A stretch of DNA of 64,000 nucleotides from positions 310,001 to 374,000 of the forward strand of contig DASXDF010000013.1 of assembly GCA_036490815.1 (NCBI GenBank). The letters are read 5' to 3'. The position numbers and the translations under genes were made by a program. Origin of the DNA: Palsa-343 sp036490815. Lineage in GTDB: Bacteria; Acidobacteriota; Terriglobia; Terriglobales; Acidobacteriaceae. Under the pieces are notes generated by a model, which saw nothing but the letters and a program-made list of their open reading frames with translations, had not been told where the DNA came from and did not search any database. Positions 27,766-37,077 of this stretch are shown here, one piece after another (position 1 is the stretch's first letter; every line of letters begins with the position of its first letter).

Positions 27766-30700
27766 ATGAAACTTCCTGTTCGCCCGTGGACTCCATACCT
27801 GGTTGCGCTGTTGTGCCTCAGCGCTTGTTTCTCCGCGCGAGCGGGAATCTCCGGAATTTCAGCAGGCCAGCCGCCCGCCGATGGCGCGGACAAGGCCCCG
27901 TCTTCGGCCAAAGAGATGGTTACGATTCCGGGACCGCTGCGGGGATTTTTGCGCATGGCTGGAATCAGTCAGGAGGCCGAGCCGGATGAGGTGCTGCCGC
28001 TGCTGGCGCGCAACGTATCGCTGCACGGCTATGAAAACGGCACGCAAACGGAGTATCTGGTTTTGCTGCGGCGTTACGTGCAGTTTGCGCGGGAACTGCG
28101 TCAGCAGGCCGACGCCTCGGGAACGATCCGGGTGGAAACGTGCGACGATGCCGAGCGGCTGGTGGATGTGCTGGGATATCAATTTGCAGAAGGATGCGGG
28201 GAGAAGAAAGCGTACGTGGTAACGGCGAACGCGGAGCGCGCGTTTCTGACCATCGATTCAGGATTTCCGCTGACGGCTCTGGAAGACGCGCTGCAGAAGC
28301 ACGTCGCTTTCACCTATCAGTTCCCGGCGACGCAGTTGCCCGTGCTGTTTCGCGAGCAGGACTGGACGGCGGCCACGGCATGGCGGCAAAAAGGCGGGAT
28401 GAACCTGGTGGACGTGCTGCTGCACGACCAGGATCTGGATGTTCTGTATTGGGCTTTGTCAAAGAATGATGAGGAGACGAGGCAGGCTCTGCGGCAGGGC
28501 CGGAATTTGCGGGCGTTGATGCCGATGGCGACCGCGCTGGAATTCTACGGCGGCCAGATCTCGATTCGTTCGGGGCGAGTGGTAGTGCCCGGTGGAGCGG
28601 AAGCGGAGAAGTCCTGGCAGGAACTGGTGGGCGCGAGCCCGGGATCGCCGGGCGAATTTACCGGCCATTTGTTCTCAAAAGATCGCGGTTGGCTGGCTGC
28701 TTATTATGATGCGCTGTCGCGGGTAAGCCGCGGGGAGCAGGCGCACCTGACGCAGGGAGCGCGGCTGAAACAGCTTTACGATGTGTACCGCCGAGCGGGA
28801 GCCAATGCCAGCGCAACCAAAGGCGTTTTTCCGAAGAACGCGGATCTGCTGATTCTCTTCAGCCGGCTGCAGTGGCAGCCGGATGGCACCCCTTATATAC
28901 CGGGCGACTTGGGCGTGTGGAGGGATATCTTCAGTCAGAACACGGCTCCTAAGCTGATCCATGACTGGGTGAGAAACGCGCGGACGTGGGACAGCCCGGA
29001 GCAATTGCTGATGACACTGGTGGCGTGCTCGAATTTTCCCAGCGACTCCGGGCCGCTGCAGATTTATTTGACGCTGAGCGCGATCGACGCTGCGCGGACC
29101 CCGGGATCGCGTCTGGACGATGGAACGGTTCGACTGATGGCCGCCAAGTTCACGCAGTTCCACAGCTGGTATCTGGCATTTGCGGAATTTCCGACCCTGA
29201 ACGATACATCGATCACGCAATTTGTAAATGCAGGCGAGTCGGTGACGGGGATTGGCAATCCGGCGCTGCGCTCGAATGCGCTGGGTTCGCTGCAGGCGAA
29301 TGTGGGGCTATGGGAAATCCTTGCTCGTCAGCAGCAGATTCCGAACAGCAAGATGAACGCATCGTGGCAGGACACTGTTCATCCCTTCAGCGGCGTTTCG
29401 ACAGCGGCGCAGTTGTTTGAGGCAACACGCACCTCGCTGCGGGGAACGATGGTGGCGGCGGGTGCGGAGCCAAATTTCTCGCAGGATCAGTTGATCGAGG
29501 TGCTCGCAGGCCCTGCACAGAAAACGGATGCAGGACGAAAGGCACATACCGAGATTGCGGATCGGATCCGCGCCGTGCTGGACGATCAGCGGCTGGTGTC
29601 GCTGGACACGCTGTTCGGCCTTTACGATGGCCTGGATCAGCTGGCACATGGATCACCGGTCAAGGATCAGCTGATCCCTCTGGCCGGCAGCCTTCGGGAA
29701 TTCGAAATGCCGCGAGCGATTTTTTCGGCGGGAGAAAAAGCGGCATGGGCTCCGCAAATTTACTCCAGCCGTCACGCGGAGTTGCAGGTGCGAACGGATC
29801 TGACCCGTGAGATTCAGTCAGCGGCTTCGTCGGCACAATTGGAAACGGCACGCGGCCAGCTGAGTCCCTTCTTGCGCGACACGTTGGTGGGTCTGAACTA
29901 CGCCTATTACGAACCGCCCGGCGCGCAGGTGCTGCACAACAATCCACTCTTTGTCCGCTCTCACGATTTTTCAGGGACTTCCATCCTGGGATATGGCCGG
30001 ATCTGGAATGCTCCGGAACTGGTGGGCATAGGGGTAACGGCGGGCGGAGGCGCCTACCTGATCGGCTCGCTGGCCAACCTCCCGTACGCGCTGGCGACGG
30101 CGGAAGAAGATTTCATTGCTCCGGAAAATGTTCAGGCTTTGATCTGGCAGGCCGCGGGCCCGGCAATTTTGGTGGATGCGGTTGAGCCGCGGTGGTGGGA
30201 CGTGAGCCCTGCAGAACTGCATGCTGCGGCCTTGTATCAAAAGATGGGAGAAGAATTGGTGCTGGCGTCGCCGGATCACACCGAGATGCGGGGAAGAGTG
30301 TTGGCGATACTGGGGGACCTGATGAGTCCGCGGCGCCTGGAGCTGACAGATCGAGCATTGCAACATGCTGACGACGCGGCGGCGATGATTCCGGAGATTA
30401 CGCCGGCGGAGAAGTTTTATCTGGCGGCGGAATATCGCAGGCAATATGAGGCGGAGGCGGCGACGTGGGGACCGGCGGGCCGCGAGCTGGACGATCTGGA
30501 TCGCAAGAGCCCCGCGGAAGTGAGCGAAGCGCGACTGTCAAAAGATTTTGGGGTGCCCCACCCAACGCTGGAGCAAACGAATGCGTGCTCGATTGTGAGC
30601 GTACGGCCGCTTCCTGCGTATTCGGGTGAAGCTTACGGACTGATGGGCGAGTCGTGGGAATCAAGCAATCTGTACTGGGCTCGGCTTGCGGATGAGATGG

Positions 30701-30882
30701 GATACTCGCCGGAGTCGCTGAATCTGCTGATCCCGGAACTGAGCCGGCGAATGATCGCGAAAATATTTGCGACGGATCTGGAAGACTGGCCAGCAATCGT
30801 GCGCGCGATGGAACAGACAGGGGAAGAGTTCCGCAAGGGCGGCATTCATGTCGCATCAGTGGGAACAATTCCTCAGCATTGA
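27766..30882 (+). CDS. large secreted protein of unknown function
   Basis: A 1,038-aa protein that I do not recognise. A signal peptide ends near CFSARAG. The rest is mostly helical and soluble, without transmembrane segments, cysteine clusters or a known catalytic motif; segments such as LLYWALSK-like VLYWALSKNDEETRQAL and WDVSPAELHAAALYQKMGEEL look like helical repeats. The C-terminus has SVRPLPAYSGEAYGLMGESW, and ends in IPQH. ATG 27766 is chosen over the upstream frame (27685) because GGGAGGG lies nine bases before it and it starts the signal peptide. It is followed 36 bp later by a VWFA-related protein gene in the same direction, so the two probably form an operon and act together outside the cytoplasm. 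Confidence 0.8.
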   Translation: MKLPVRPWTPYLVALLCLSACFSARAGISGISAGQPPADGADKAPSSAKEMVTIPGPLRGFLRMAGISQEAEPDEVLPLLARNVSLHGYENGTQTEYLVLLRRYVQFARELRQQADASGTIRVETCDDAERLVDVLGYQFAEGCGEKKAYVVTANAERAFLTIDSGFPLTALEDALQKHVAFTYQFPATQLPVLFREQDWTAATAWRQKGGMNLVDVLLHDQDLDVLYWALSKNDEETRQALRQGRNLRALMPMATALEFYGGQISIRSGRVVVPGGAEAEKSWQELVGASPGSPGEFTGHLFSKDRGWLAAYYDALSRVSRGEQAHLTQGARLKQLYDVYRRAGANASATKGVFPKNADLLILFSRLQWQPDGTPYIPGDLGVWRDIFSQNTAPKLIHDWVRNARTWDSPEQLLMTLVACSNFPSDSGPLQIYLTLSAIDAARTPGSRLDDGTVRLMAAKFTQFHSWYLAFAEFPTLNDTSITQFVNAGESVTGIGNPALRSNALGSLQANVGLWEILARQQQIPNSKMNASWQDTVHPFSGVSTAAQLFEATRTSLRGTMVAAGAEPNFSQDQLIEVLAGPAQKTDAGRKAHTEIADRIRAVLDDQRLVSLDTLFGLYDGLDQLAHGSPVKDQLIPLAGSLREFEMPRAIFSAGEKAAWAPQIYSSRHAELQVRTDLTREIQSAASSAQLETARGQLSPFLRDTLVGLNYAYYEPPGAQVLHNNPLFVRSHDFSGTSILGYGRIWNAPELVGIGVTAGGGAYLIGSLANLPYALATAEEDFIAPENVQALIWQAAGPAILVDAVEPRWWDVSPAELHAAALYQKMGEELVLASPDHTEMRGRVLAILGDLMSPRRLELTDRALQHADDAAAMIPEITPAEKFYLAAEYRRQYEAEAATWGPAGRELDDLDRKSPAEVSEARLSKDFGVPHPTLEQTNACSIVSVRPLPAYSGEAYGLMGESWESSNLYWARLADEMGYSPESLNLLIPELSRRMIAKIFATDLEDWPAIVRAMEQTGEEFRKGGIHVASVGTIPQH

Positions 30883-30918
30883 TTCAGATGGCGAGGTCGA
30901 GTACGGAGCGGTGTATCC

Positions 30919-32025
30919 ATGAAATTGTTTCTATTCGTCGTATTGATTTCAGGTTTGATCGTTGCGGTGACAGTCATGCCTGGGTCAGCAGCCCAGGATC
31001 AGAACTCGCGAATTTTCGTCAACGTGGTGCTGGTGCAGCTCAACGTGGCAGTGACCGATCGCAAGGGGAACTATATAACCGGTCTGCGTCCGGAAAACTT
31101 CGCGGTGAGCGAAGACAAGATTCAGGAGAAGATTGCCTCGTTTGACGAAGGGGGCACGCGCGAAGGCAGCATGGACAAGGGCGAGCCGCCGCCTGAAGTG
31201 GCGGGTGGTCCTGCCGCCGGTGCTCCTGCCGGTGCCGCGACTCCGACGCCACCGAGCGGCGAGCCTGCGGCGTCCATCTCCTCGGTGCCTCCCTCGATTT
31301 CGCGACTGGCCGGCGCCAGCGTGTTTGTGCTGTTCGACACCAGCGACTATATGTATCGCGGATTTGTGTTTGCGCAGGACGCGATCGGCGGATTTGTGCG
31401 CTCGATGGAAGACGCGAACAAGATTGCCTTCTACTCGTACAGCCGGAATCTTTCACGAGCCACGCCGCTCACGACAGATCGATCGCTGGTGATGCGCGGA
31501 GTGCGCAGTACGGTCGCCGGCGACGAAGCGGCGCTCTACAACTGCCTTTTGCTGACGGTTCGCGATGCCGCGCAGTTGCGGGGACGCAAGGCGATCGTGG
31601 TGTTTTCCAATGGCCCCGATAACGCGAGCACGGTGCCTCCGGAAGATGTGGAAGAGCTGGCGCAGTCGACCGGAACAATTATTTACATCATCAGCACGCG
31701 CCAGGCGCAGGATGAGCCGATTTCGAGTGCGGTCTTTGAGCGCATGAGCCGTGGCACCGGCGGGAAAGCGTATTTCGCGAAGGACTGGCGCGACGAAAGC
31801 CTGGCGTTCGGCTCAATCAAGGAAGACCTGGCGCATCTGTACACGATCAGCTACTACCCGAAACTGAATCAGAATCGGGGATGGCGAACAATTTCGGTGA
31901 AGCTGGTGGGCAAGGACACGGAGAAGTATCGGGTGCGCACCAGGGACGGGTATCGTCTCCAGGAACAGGTACCGCAACCGCAGGCGGCGGCAGTCGGCGG
32001 AACGTCGCCGGCCGGCGCCAACTGA
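30919..32025 (+). CDS. VWFA-related secreted protein (acidobacterial type)
   Basis: A 368-aa protein with a signal peptide (about 1-24) and the N-terminal strand pattern VNVVLVQLNVAVTDRKGNYI followed by GLRPENFAVSEDK, typical of the acidobacterial VWFA-related family. A low-complexity Pro/Ala/Gly linker (about 85-130) precedes the VWA fold. The metal-ion adhesion site is degenerate: DTSDY replaces DxSxS and FSNGPDN replaces the usual SDGxDT, so metal binding may be lost. It probably mediates protein-protein contacts in the periplasm or on the surface. It follows the large unknown protein gene by 36 bp and faces the GntR gene 31 bp away. Confidence 0.88.
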   Translation: MKLFLFVVLISGLIVAVTVMPGSAAQDQNSRIFVNVVLVQLNVAVTDRKGNYITGLRPENFAVSEDKIQEKIASFDEGGTREGSMDKGEPPPEVAGGPAAGAPAGAATPTPPSGEPAASISSVPPSISRLAGASVFVLFDTSDYMYRGFVFAQDAIGGFVRSMEDANKIAFYSYSRNLSRATPLTTDRSLVMRGVRSTVAGDEAALYNCLLLTVRDAAQLRGRKAIVVFSNGPDNASTVPPEDVEELAQSTGTIIYIISTRQAQDEPISSAVFERMSRGTGGKAYFAKDWRDESLAFGSIKEDLAHLYTISYYPKLNQNRGWRTISVKLVGKDTEKYRVRTRDGYRLQEQVPQPQAAAVGGTSPAGAN

Positions 32026-32056
32026 GGCTGTTTCTCAGTGCGGACGGCCGCAGGCG

Positions 32057-32773
32057 CTAGCGGAATCGGCGGATGCGCAGGGTGTGGCGGCCGGACCGGT
32101 AGAAGCCGGTGACGTAGACAGTAGCGCGGCCGGTCGTGGAGAAGATGAGTTGGCGCATCCGCAAAAGGGGCGTGCCGCGGGGAAGTATCAGTAATTCCGC
32201 CATGCGCTGATCGGCGTCGGTGGCGTCAATTTCCTCGTCGGCGTAGGCCAGCTCCACGCCGCATTCGCGTTCCAGCACGGAAAACAACGAAACCTTGTCG
32301 AGCGGCGCATTCATCAATGCCGGATACTCGTCGGTGGACCAGTAGCAGACCTCGAGCGCTACGGGTTCTTCGGCGGCGAGGCGCACGCGCTCAAGCCTCC
32401 CGAGGCGCGCGGTGGGCGGCAGGCCGAGCCGGGCGGCGATCTCATGTTCGCGATTCACGATCGAGGACGAGACGATCCTCGACTGGGCGGTGAGGCCGAG
32501 GCTGGCCATCTGCTCGGTATAACCAAGCAGCTTATTGAAATGGACTTTGGGGGGAGCTACGAAGGTGCCGGCGCCGTGGCGTCGCTCGACCACGCCATCG
32601 CGAGCCAACTCGGTGAGGGCATGGCGCGCGGTCATGAGGCTGACGCTGTGGATGCGGGCGAGCTCGCGTTCAGAAGGAACGACGTCGCCAGGTTTCAGCT
32701 GGCCTGAATCGATCCGGCGGCGGATGGCATTCTGAATTTTTCGGTAGGCGGGCTCGCCGTTCCGATTGGGCAT
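32057..32773 (-). CDS. GntR-family transcriptional regulator with UTRA domain (HutC type)
   Basis: A 238-aa regulator. Residues 10-75 are the GntR winged helix: AYRKIQNAIRRRIDSGQLKPGD, VPSERELARIHSVS and HALTELARDGVVERRHGAGTFV. Residues about 95-235 form a UTRA effector-binding domain of the HutC/FarR group, which usually senses a small sugar or carboxylate. The frame is open to 32848, but MPNRNGEP at 32773 has a GGAAG upstream and places the winged helix at the usual distance from the start. It is divergent from the TonB receptor gene; the intergenic region holds GCTATATAGC palindromes that may be its operators. The effector is unknown. Confidence 0.9.
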   Translation of the reverse strand: MPNRNGEPAYRKIQNAIRRRIDSGQLKPGDVVPSERELARIHSVSLMTARHALTELARDGVVERRHGAGTFVAPPKVHFNKLLGYTEQMASLGLTAQSRIVSSSIVNREHEIAARLGLPPTARLGRLERVRLAAEEPVALEVCYWSTDEYPALMNAPLDKVSLFSVLERECGVELAYADEEIDATDADQRMAELLILPRGTPLLRMRQLIFSTTGRATVYVTGFYRSGRHTLRIRRFR

Positions 32774-33142
32774 CGTTGCGGTACTTCCGTTGTGGCTGAA
32801 ATCCTGAGCCGATTCAGCGAGTTGAACCAGATGTTTCCTGAACACCATATCAGACCCAGATTGATGAGAGTTGACTGCTATAGCGGTTTAGAGCATCTAT
32901 GCTACGGGTGCTATAGAGCGGACGATAGCATGGGAAAGTGAATCTGTAAACCCGGGCGCGGAGCCCGAGTGGTCAGGAGCCAACCGGTGGCGCGGAAAGA
33001 AAGTGGCGTGGCTGTACTTTATGCGGCGAATAAGCGCTTAAAGAGGCTATTCCTCGGATCGGACCGGCGACGGCGGCACTCGCGGTCTGTCGAAATCGAT
33101 CTGATGGCTCTGAGATTTCCACAGTGGGCGGGATGGGCCCGC
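32774..33142. other. upstream part of the divergent regulator/receptor control region
   Basis: About 370 bp with no convincing gene. A short open frame at 32969-33193 lacks a ribosome binding site and recognisable motifs. It contains two CTATAG-centred motifs described separately. Confidence 0.5.
32877..32919. promoter_or_regulatory. CTATAG-centred palindromes near the GntR gene
   Basis: GCTATAGC at 32877-32884 is an 8-bp palindrome and GCTATAGAGC at 32910-32919 is a similar imperfect one, 33 bp apart (about three helical turns). They resemble the sites at the receptor promoter but the palindrome core is two bases shorter, so shared recognition is uncertain. Confidence 0.3.
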
Positions 33143-33170
33143 TTGACATCCCGTGGCAAATCGCTATATA
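33143..33170 (+). promoter_or_regulatory. sigma70-like promoter of the TonB receptor gene
   Basis: TTGACA (33143-33148) and TATATA (33165-33170) are separated by 16 bases. The -10 element is embedded in the first GCTATATAGC palindrome. The expected transcript would start near 33177 with a leader of about 75 bases. Confidence 0.6.
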
Positions 33171-33194
33171 GCATTACTCAACGTGCTATATAGC
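33163..33194. promoter_or_regulatory. tandem GCTATATAGC operator candidate
   Basis: Two identical perfect 10-bp palindromes, 33163-33172 and 33185-33194, have a centre-to-centre distance of 22 bp, two helical turns, and cover the -10 box and the region just after the expected start of transcription. That is the layout of a repressor site, most simply for the GntR protein encoded next door. Confidence 0.55.
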
Positions 33195-33253
33195 TCGGTA
33201 GGTTCCCTGCCTAACCGCGCAAAAGTTCGGAACCGCGCTAAGGAGGAATCCCA

Positions 33254-36200
33254 GTGAACTCAAGAATCAGAATGTCGCTGTTGATCACGGGGGCTGCGTA
33301 CCTGCTGGTCCTGTTGTTTGGAATGCCCGCAGGGTTATGGGCTCAGCAGGCAGCTGGGTCAATCACCGGTACTGTGACGGATCCGTCGGGTTCGGCGGTG
33401 CCGAATGCGAATGTGACGGCCCGCGATGTGAATCAAAACACCACGTGGTCGACCAAAACCAACGGCGATGGTGTCTTCGAGTTCCCGCAGATCCCGGCAG
33501 GAAAGATTGCGGTGAAGGTGGAAGCCGCGGGCTTTCAGACCCAGGAGCGCACCGCCTTCGAGCTGGTGGTGAATCAGGTGGCCCGCCTCGACTTTGGGCT
33601 CGCCGTCGGCAAGGTGAGCACGACGGTGCAGGTGAGCGGTCAGCCGCCGCTGCTGCAGACTTCGTCGACCGAAGTGGGAACGGTGCTGAACGCGGACGAC
33701 GTGACGTCACTTCCCCTGGCGACTCGCGATGTGAATCAGTTGACGCTGCTCGTGCCGGGCGTAGTGAGTCCGAATATTTTCGCGTTTGAATCGTCCCAGA
33801 CGACGTTTGGCACGGGGCGGCCGTATGTCAACGGCGCGCGCGAGCAGGACAACAATGCGTCCCTCGACGGCATGGATGTGAATCAGCCGGACAACAACGA
33901 CGTTGCGTACGTTCCGAGCCCCGATGCACTGGGGAATTTCAATGTGATCACCAGCAACGCTCCCGCCGATTACGGAAACTACATCGGTGGCGTGATTGTG
34001 CAGACGCTGAAGTCAGGCACGAATGCCTTCCATGGAAATGTTTTTGAGTTTGTCCGCAATACTTCTTTGGATGCCAACACCTGGCAGGATAAGGCGAACG
34101 CCTTCCTCGTGATTCCGAGCGTAACGTCAACGACACTGCCCCGGCCGGTATTGCAGTGGAACGAATTTGGCGGGACCATCGGCGGACCGATTATCCGGGA
34201 CAAGCTTTTCTTCTTTGCGGATGAGCAGAACGAAATCAACAACACGCCACGGACCGCGCAGACAAACACGGTGCTGCCATCGGCATTCCTGACGGGCGAT
34301 CTGAGCCAGCTCTGTACCAGCCAGGGCGCCACGTTCGTAGCGGGAGTTTGTTCGAACCCGGCGTATCAGCTGTACAGCCCGACTTATTTGTCGGGCCCGA
34401 ATGTGGGGCAGCCGGCGCCGGTAGCGGGACGGCAGCCCTTCGCGAATAACCAGGTGCCGGTCAACAGCAAGGTCGCAGCGGCGCTGGTCGCTTCAAAGCT
34501 GTTTACCACGCAGGAAGAAACGCCGACGTACTTCCAGAGTGGGTATGTGCATTCCTACCAGGGCGACGTCAAGATCGACTGGCAGGCATCGCAAAACGAC
34601 CACATCATGGGGCGGTATTCGCAGCTGTACACGATCAACACGCAGTCGAACGGGACGAATCAGCTAACGCCGAATCTGACCCGTGAATATCCGCTGAAGA
34701 ACATGGTGGTGGATTACGCGCGGACGATTTCCCCGACCCTCGTGAATGATGTGCGCGCGGGTATCCAGATCTTTCCGGCGAACGATCAAATCTATACGAA
34801 TCCGCTGAGCGGGAATCTGCCGCAGCAATTTGGATTGCCGGGCGTACAGGAGAACATTCTGCCGGCTATGAGCTTTGGATATACGACAATTGGGAGCTCG
34901 GACGGGGTGGAGGTTTTCCACGACACGACGATCGAAGCGGAGGACGCGCTGACCTGGACGCACGGCAAACATACGATCCATGGCGGGTTCGAGTACTACC
35001 ACTACATCATGAACGACGTGTATGCCGGCAATCAGGGCGCGGCGGGTGCGTTCAACTTCAACGGACAGTACACCGGCAATGCCGCGAACTTCGGAAACGC
35101 CTTCGCAGACTTTTTGCTGGGACTGCCGAGCGGCGTACAGCAGGGCGTTCCGTTCAACTTCCATCTGCGCAACAGCCTTTTTGCGGGCTTCGCACAGGAC
35201 AACTTCAGAGCCACGCACAATCTGACCGTGAACGTTGGGCTGCGTTATGAGCTGACCACGCCCCGTGGCGACAAAGACGCGGGCGCCAACGTAAATTACG
35301 ATTTGCTGACGGGTACGCCGCAAATCGGAACAAACTACAACACATACAAGGGATGGGATAACTGGCAACCCCGCATCGGCTTGGCCTACCAGCCGAACTG
35401 GGCACGGAACACGGTATTCCGCGCCGCCTATGACATCTCGACTTACATGGAAGGCAACGGCGTGAATAACATGGCCGTCGTCAATCCGCCAAACGTCGAG
35501 CTGCACAATGAGGTGAACAACTCGGGCGCACAACTAGAATATCCGACGACGACGCTGGATCAGGGATATACGCAATTCTCCGCAGCCTGCACCCCGACGC
35601 AGCTGATGGCGTTTGCACCGGCTTGCTTCGCCAGCGGCCAGGCGCATGCGACTGATCCGGACCTGCAGCCCGCGGTCGATCAGCAGTGGACGGCTGCGGT
35701 CGAGCATCAGTTCGGAGGCAACCTGACGGCGACGGTTCAATATGTGGGAAACAAGGACGACCACATGTCGGACATTTATCTCTACAACCAGAAAGTGCTC
35801 ACTTCATCGGGGACGGTGGTTCCGGGTCCGTTCATGCAGCCGATCGTGGCCGCGGGAGCACAGGCGCGCTACAACGCGTCCGACGGCATCTCGCGGTACA
35901 ACGCGCTCGAAGCAGTGCTGGCGCAGCGGAATTATCACGGGCTCGACATGCAGGCCAGCTACACGTGGTCGAAGTGCCTGGCGAATTCGTTGGGCTACTT
36001 CGGATCGTATGGCGATGAAGAAGGCGCCGGTGAATCGCAGACACAGGCGACGCAAAATTTCTTTCAGAACGAATACGATCCAAAGGCCGACTATGGGCGG
36101 TGCACGATTGACGTCGCGCAGAACTTCCAGGCGTACGGGGTTTACAACCTGCCCATCGGCCGCGGGAAGCTGATCGGCAGCGGCATGAGCCGGGGCCTCG

Positions 36201-36769
36201 ACGAAGTGGTGGGTGGCTGGCAAACGGCTCTGAACCTGACGCTTCGCTCCGGATTTGCGATCACTCCGTTTGCGGGCGCCTACATGGGAGATGAGAATCC
36301 TGACTCTGCCGCGTCGCTGACGGGGTCGTACCAGCCTCGGCCGGATTGCGTGGCTGGTGTTTCACAATCGGAGTCGATGCAGACGGTACAGATCGGGAGC
36401 AGCATTGGGAGAACGAACCTGAATCCTGGCGCCGTGACCGAGGTTTCAAATGGTACTTATGGAAACTGCCAGAACGGCGCGCTGCGTGGACCGGCTCTTA
36501 AGACCGCCGATCTGAATCTGACGAAACAGTTTCCGATCACCGAACGCATGAACGTCGCGATCGGAGCGCAGTTCATCAACCTGACCAACACGCCGATCTT
36601 CAGCGTGCCGGCAAGCTGGTGGGGTCAGTACAGCTCGTGCGGCGCCTGCAACGGCACGCGCACCACCGGCTACTTTGGCGGCGGAGCGGGAACGGTGGGG
36701 CTATTCGGACTATTAGACGGATCAAATCCTGGCCGCGAGATTGTGCTGTCGGGAAAGTTCAACTTCTAA
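33254..36769 (+). CDS. TonB-dependent receptor with carboxypeptidase-regulatory-like domain
   Basis: A 1,171-aa outer-membrane receptor of the acidobacterial Oar/SusC-like kind. The signal peptide ends near GLWAQQ. Residues about 35-115 form the CarboxypepD-regulatory beta-sandwich (AGSITGTVTDPSGSAVPNA), then a plug domain (SLPLATRDVNQLTLLVPGV, YVNGAREQDNNASLDGMDV), then a large beta-barrel ending in the terminal phenylalanine of SGKFNF. The GTG start has AGGAGG eight bases upstream. Such receptors take up large ligands, often carbohydrate-derived, using TonB energy. No SusD-like partner lies next to it. Its promoter carries operator candidates for the divergent GntR regulator, so uptake is probably induced by that regulator's effector. 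Confidence 0.92.
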   Translation: MNSRIRMSLLITGAAYLLVLLFGMPAGLWAQQAAGSITGTVTDPSGSAVPNANVTARDVNQNTTWSTKTNGDGVFEFPQIPAGKIAVKVEAAGFQTQERTAFELVVNQVARLDFGLAVGKVSTTVQVSGQPPLLQTSSTEVGTVLNADDVTSLPLATRDVNQLTLLVPGVVSPNIFAFESSQTTFGTGRPYVNGAREQDNNASLDGMDVNQPDNNDVAYVPSPDALGNFNVITSNAPADYGNYIGGVIVQTLKSGTNAFHGNVFEFVRNTSLDANTWQDKANAFLVIPSVTSTTLPRPVLQWNEFGGTIGGPIIRDKLFFFADEQNEINNTPRTAQTNTVLPSAFLTGDLSQLCTSQGATFVAGVCSNPAYQLYSPTYLSGPNVGQPAPVAGRQPFANNQVPVNSKVAAALVASKLFTTQEETPTYFQSGYVHSYQGDVKIDWQASQNDHIMGRYSQLYTINTQSNGTNQLTPNLTREYPLKNMVVDYARTISPTLVNDVRAGIQIFPANDQIYTNPLSGNLPQQFGLPGVQENILPAMSFGYTTIGSSDGVEVFHDTTIEAEDALTWTHGKHTIHGGFEYYHYIMNDVYAGNQGAAGAFNFNGQYTGNAANFGNAFADFLLGLPSGVQQGVPFNFHLRNSLFAGFAQDNFRATHNLTVNVGLRYELTTPRGDKDAGANVNYDLLTGTPQIGTNYNTYKGWDNWQPRIGLAYQPNWARNTVFRAAYDISTYMEGNGVNNMAVVNPPNVELHNEVNNSGAQLEYPTTTLDQGYTQFSAACTPTQLMAFAPACFASGQAHATDPDLQPAVDQQWTAAVEHQFGGNLTATVQYVGNKDDHMSDIYLYNQKVLTSSGTVVPGPFMQPIVAAGAQARYNASDGISRYNALEAVLAQRNYHGLDMQASYTWSKCLANSLGYFGSYGDEEGAGESQTQATQNFFQNEYDPKADYGRCTIDVAQNFQAYGVYNLPIGRGKLIGSGMSRGLDEVVGGWQTALNLTLRSGFAITPFAGAYMGDENPDSAASLTGSYQPRPDCVAGVSQSESMQTVQIGSSIGRTNLNPGAVTEVSNGTYGNCQNGALRGPALKTADLNLTKQFPITERMNVAIGAQFINLTNTPIFSVPASWWGQYSSCGACNGTRTTGYFGGGAGTVGLFGLLDGSNPGREIVLSGKFNF

Positions 36770-36787
36770 ATTCAACTACAACCTCCT

Positions 36788-37061
36788 TACCAATGCCACC
36801 CTTCGCGGGTGGCATTGCCCGGAGCATTCGCGATCTGTCGATGGCCTTTCGCAGCTCCCTGGATCTGATGGACAGGACGGCTACTCCAGCAGCGCCGTCC
36901 CTTTTGATGCAGGACTCCTCAGTTCCAGGAAACGCTCGCTGGAGGGAATGCCGATCGCCGTACAAGTCGTCGGTAGCTGGCAAACCGAGTCAACGATTCT
37001 TCACATCGCATCGCTTCTGGAGCAGGTCAGCCTCGTGCGCGATCTACACCCAAATCTCTAA
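36788..37061 (+). pseudogene. remnant of an amidase-signature-family gene
   Basis: No intact frame exists, but pieces of an amidase C-terminal half can be read in order across two frames. GGIARSIRDLSMAF (from about 36808) matches the 'PMARSVxDLALAL' segment. A shift to another frame gives GSDGQDGYSSSAVPFD, like the 'GPDGxDxY' segment. The end EGMPIAVQVVGSWQTESTIL (36945 onward) matches the conserved 'GLPIGVQxVG' tail, with a stop at 37059-37061. The part between is deleted and the 5' half of the gene is missing. It lies just after the TonB receptor gene. The reading is by eye; a translated search would settle it. Confidence 0.6.
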
Positions 37062-37077
37062 CGGCGAGCAAAAGAAA

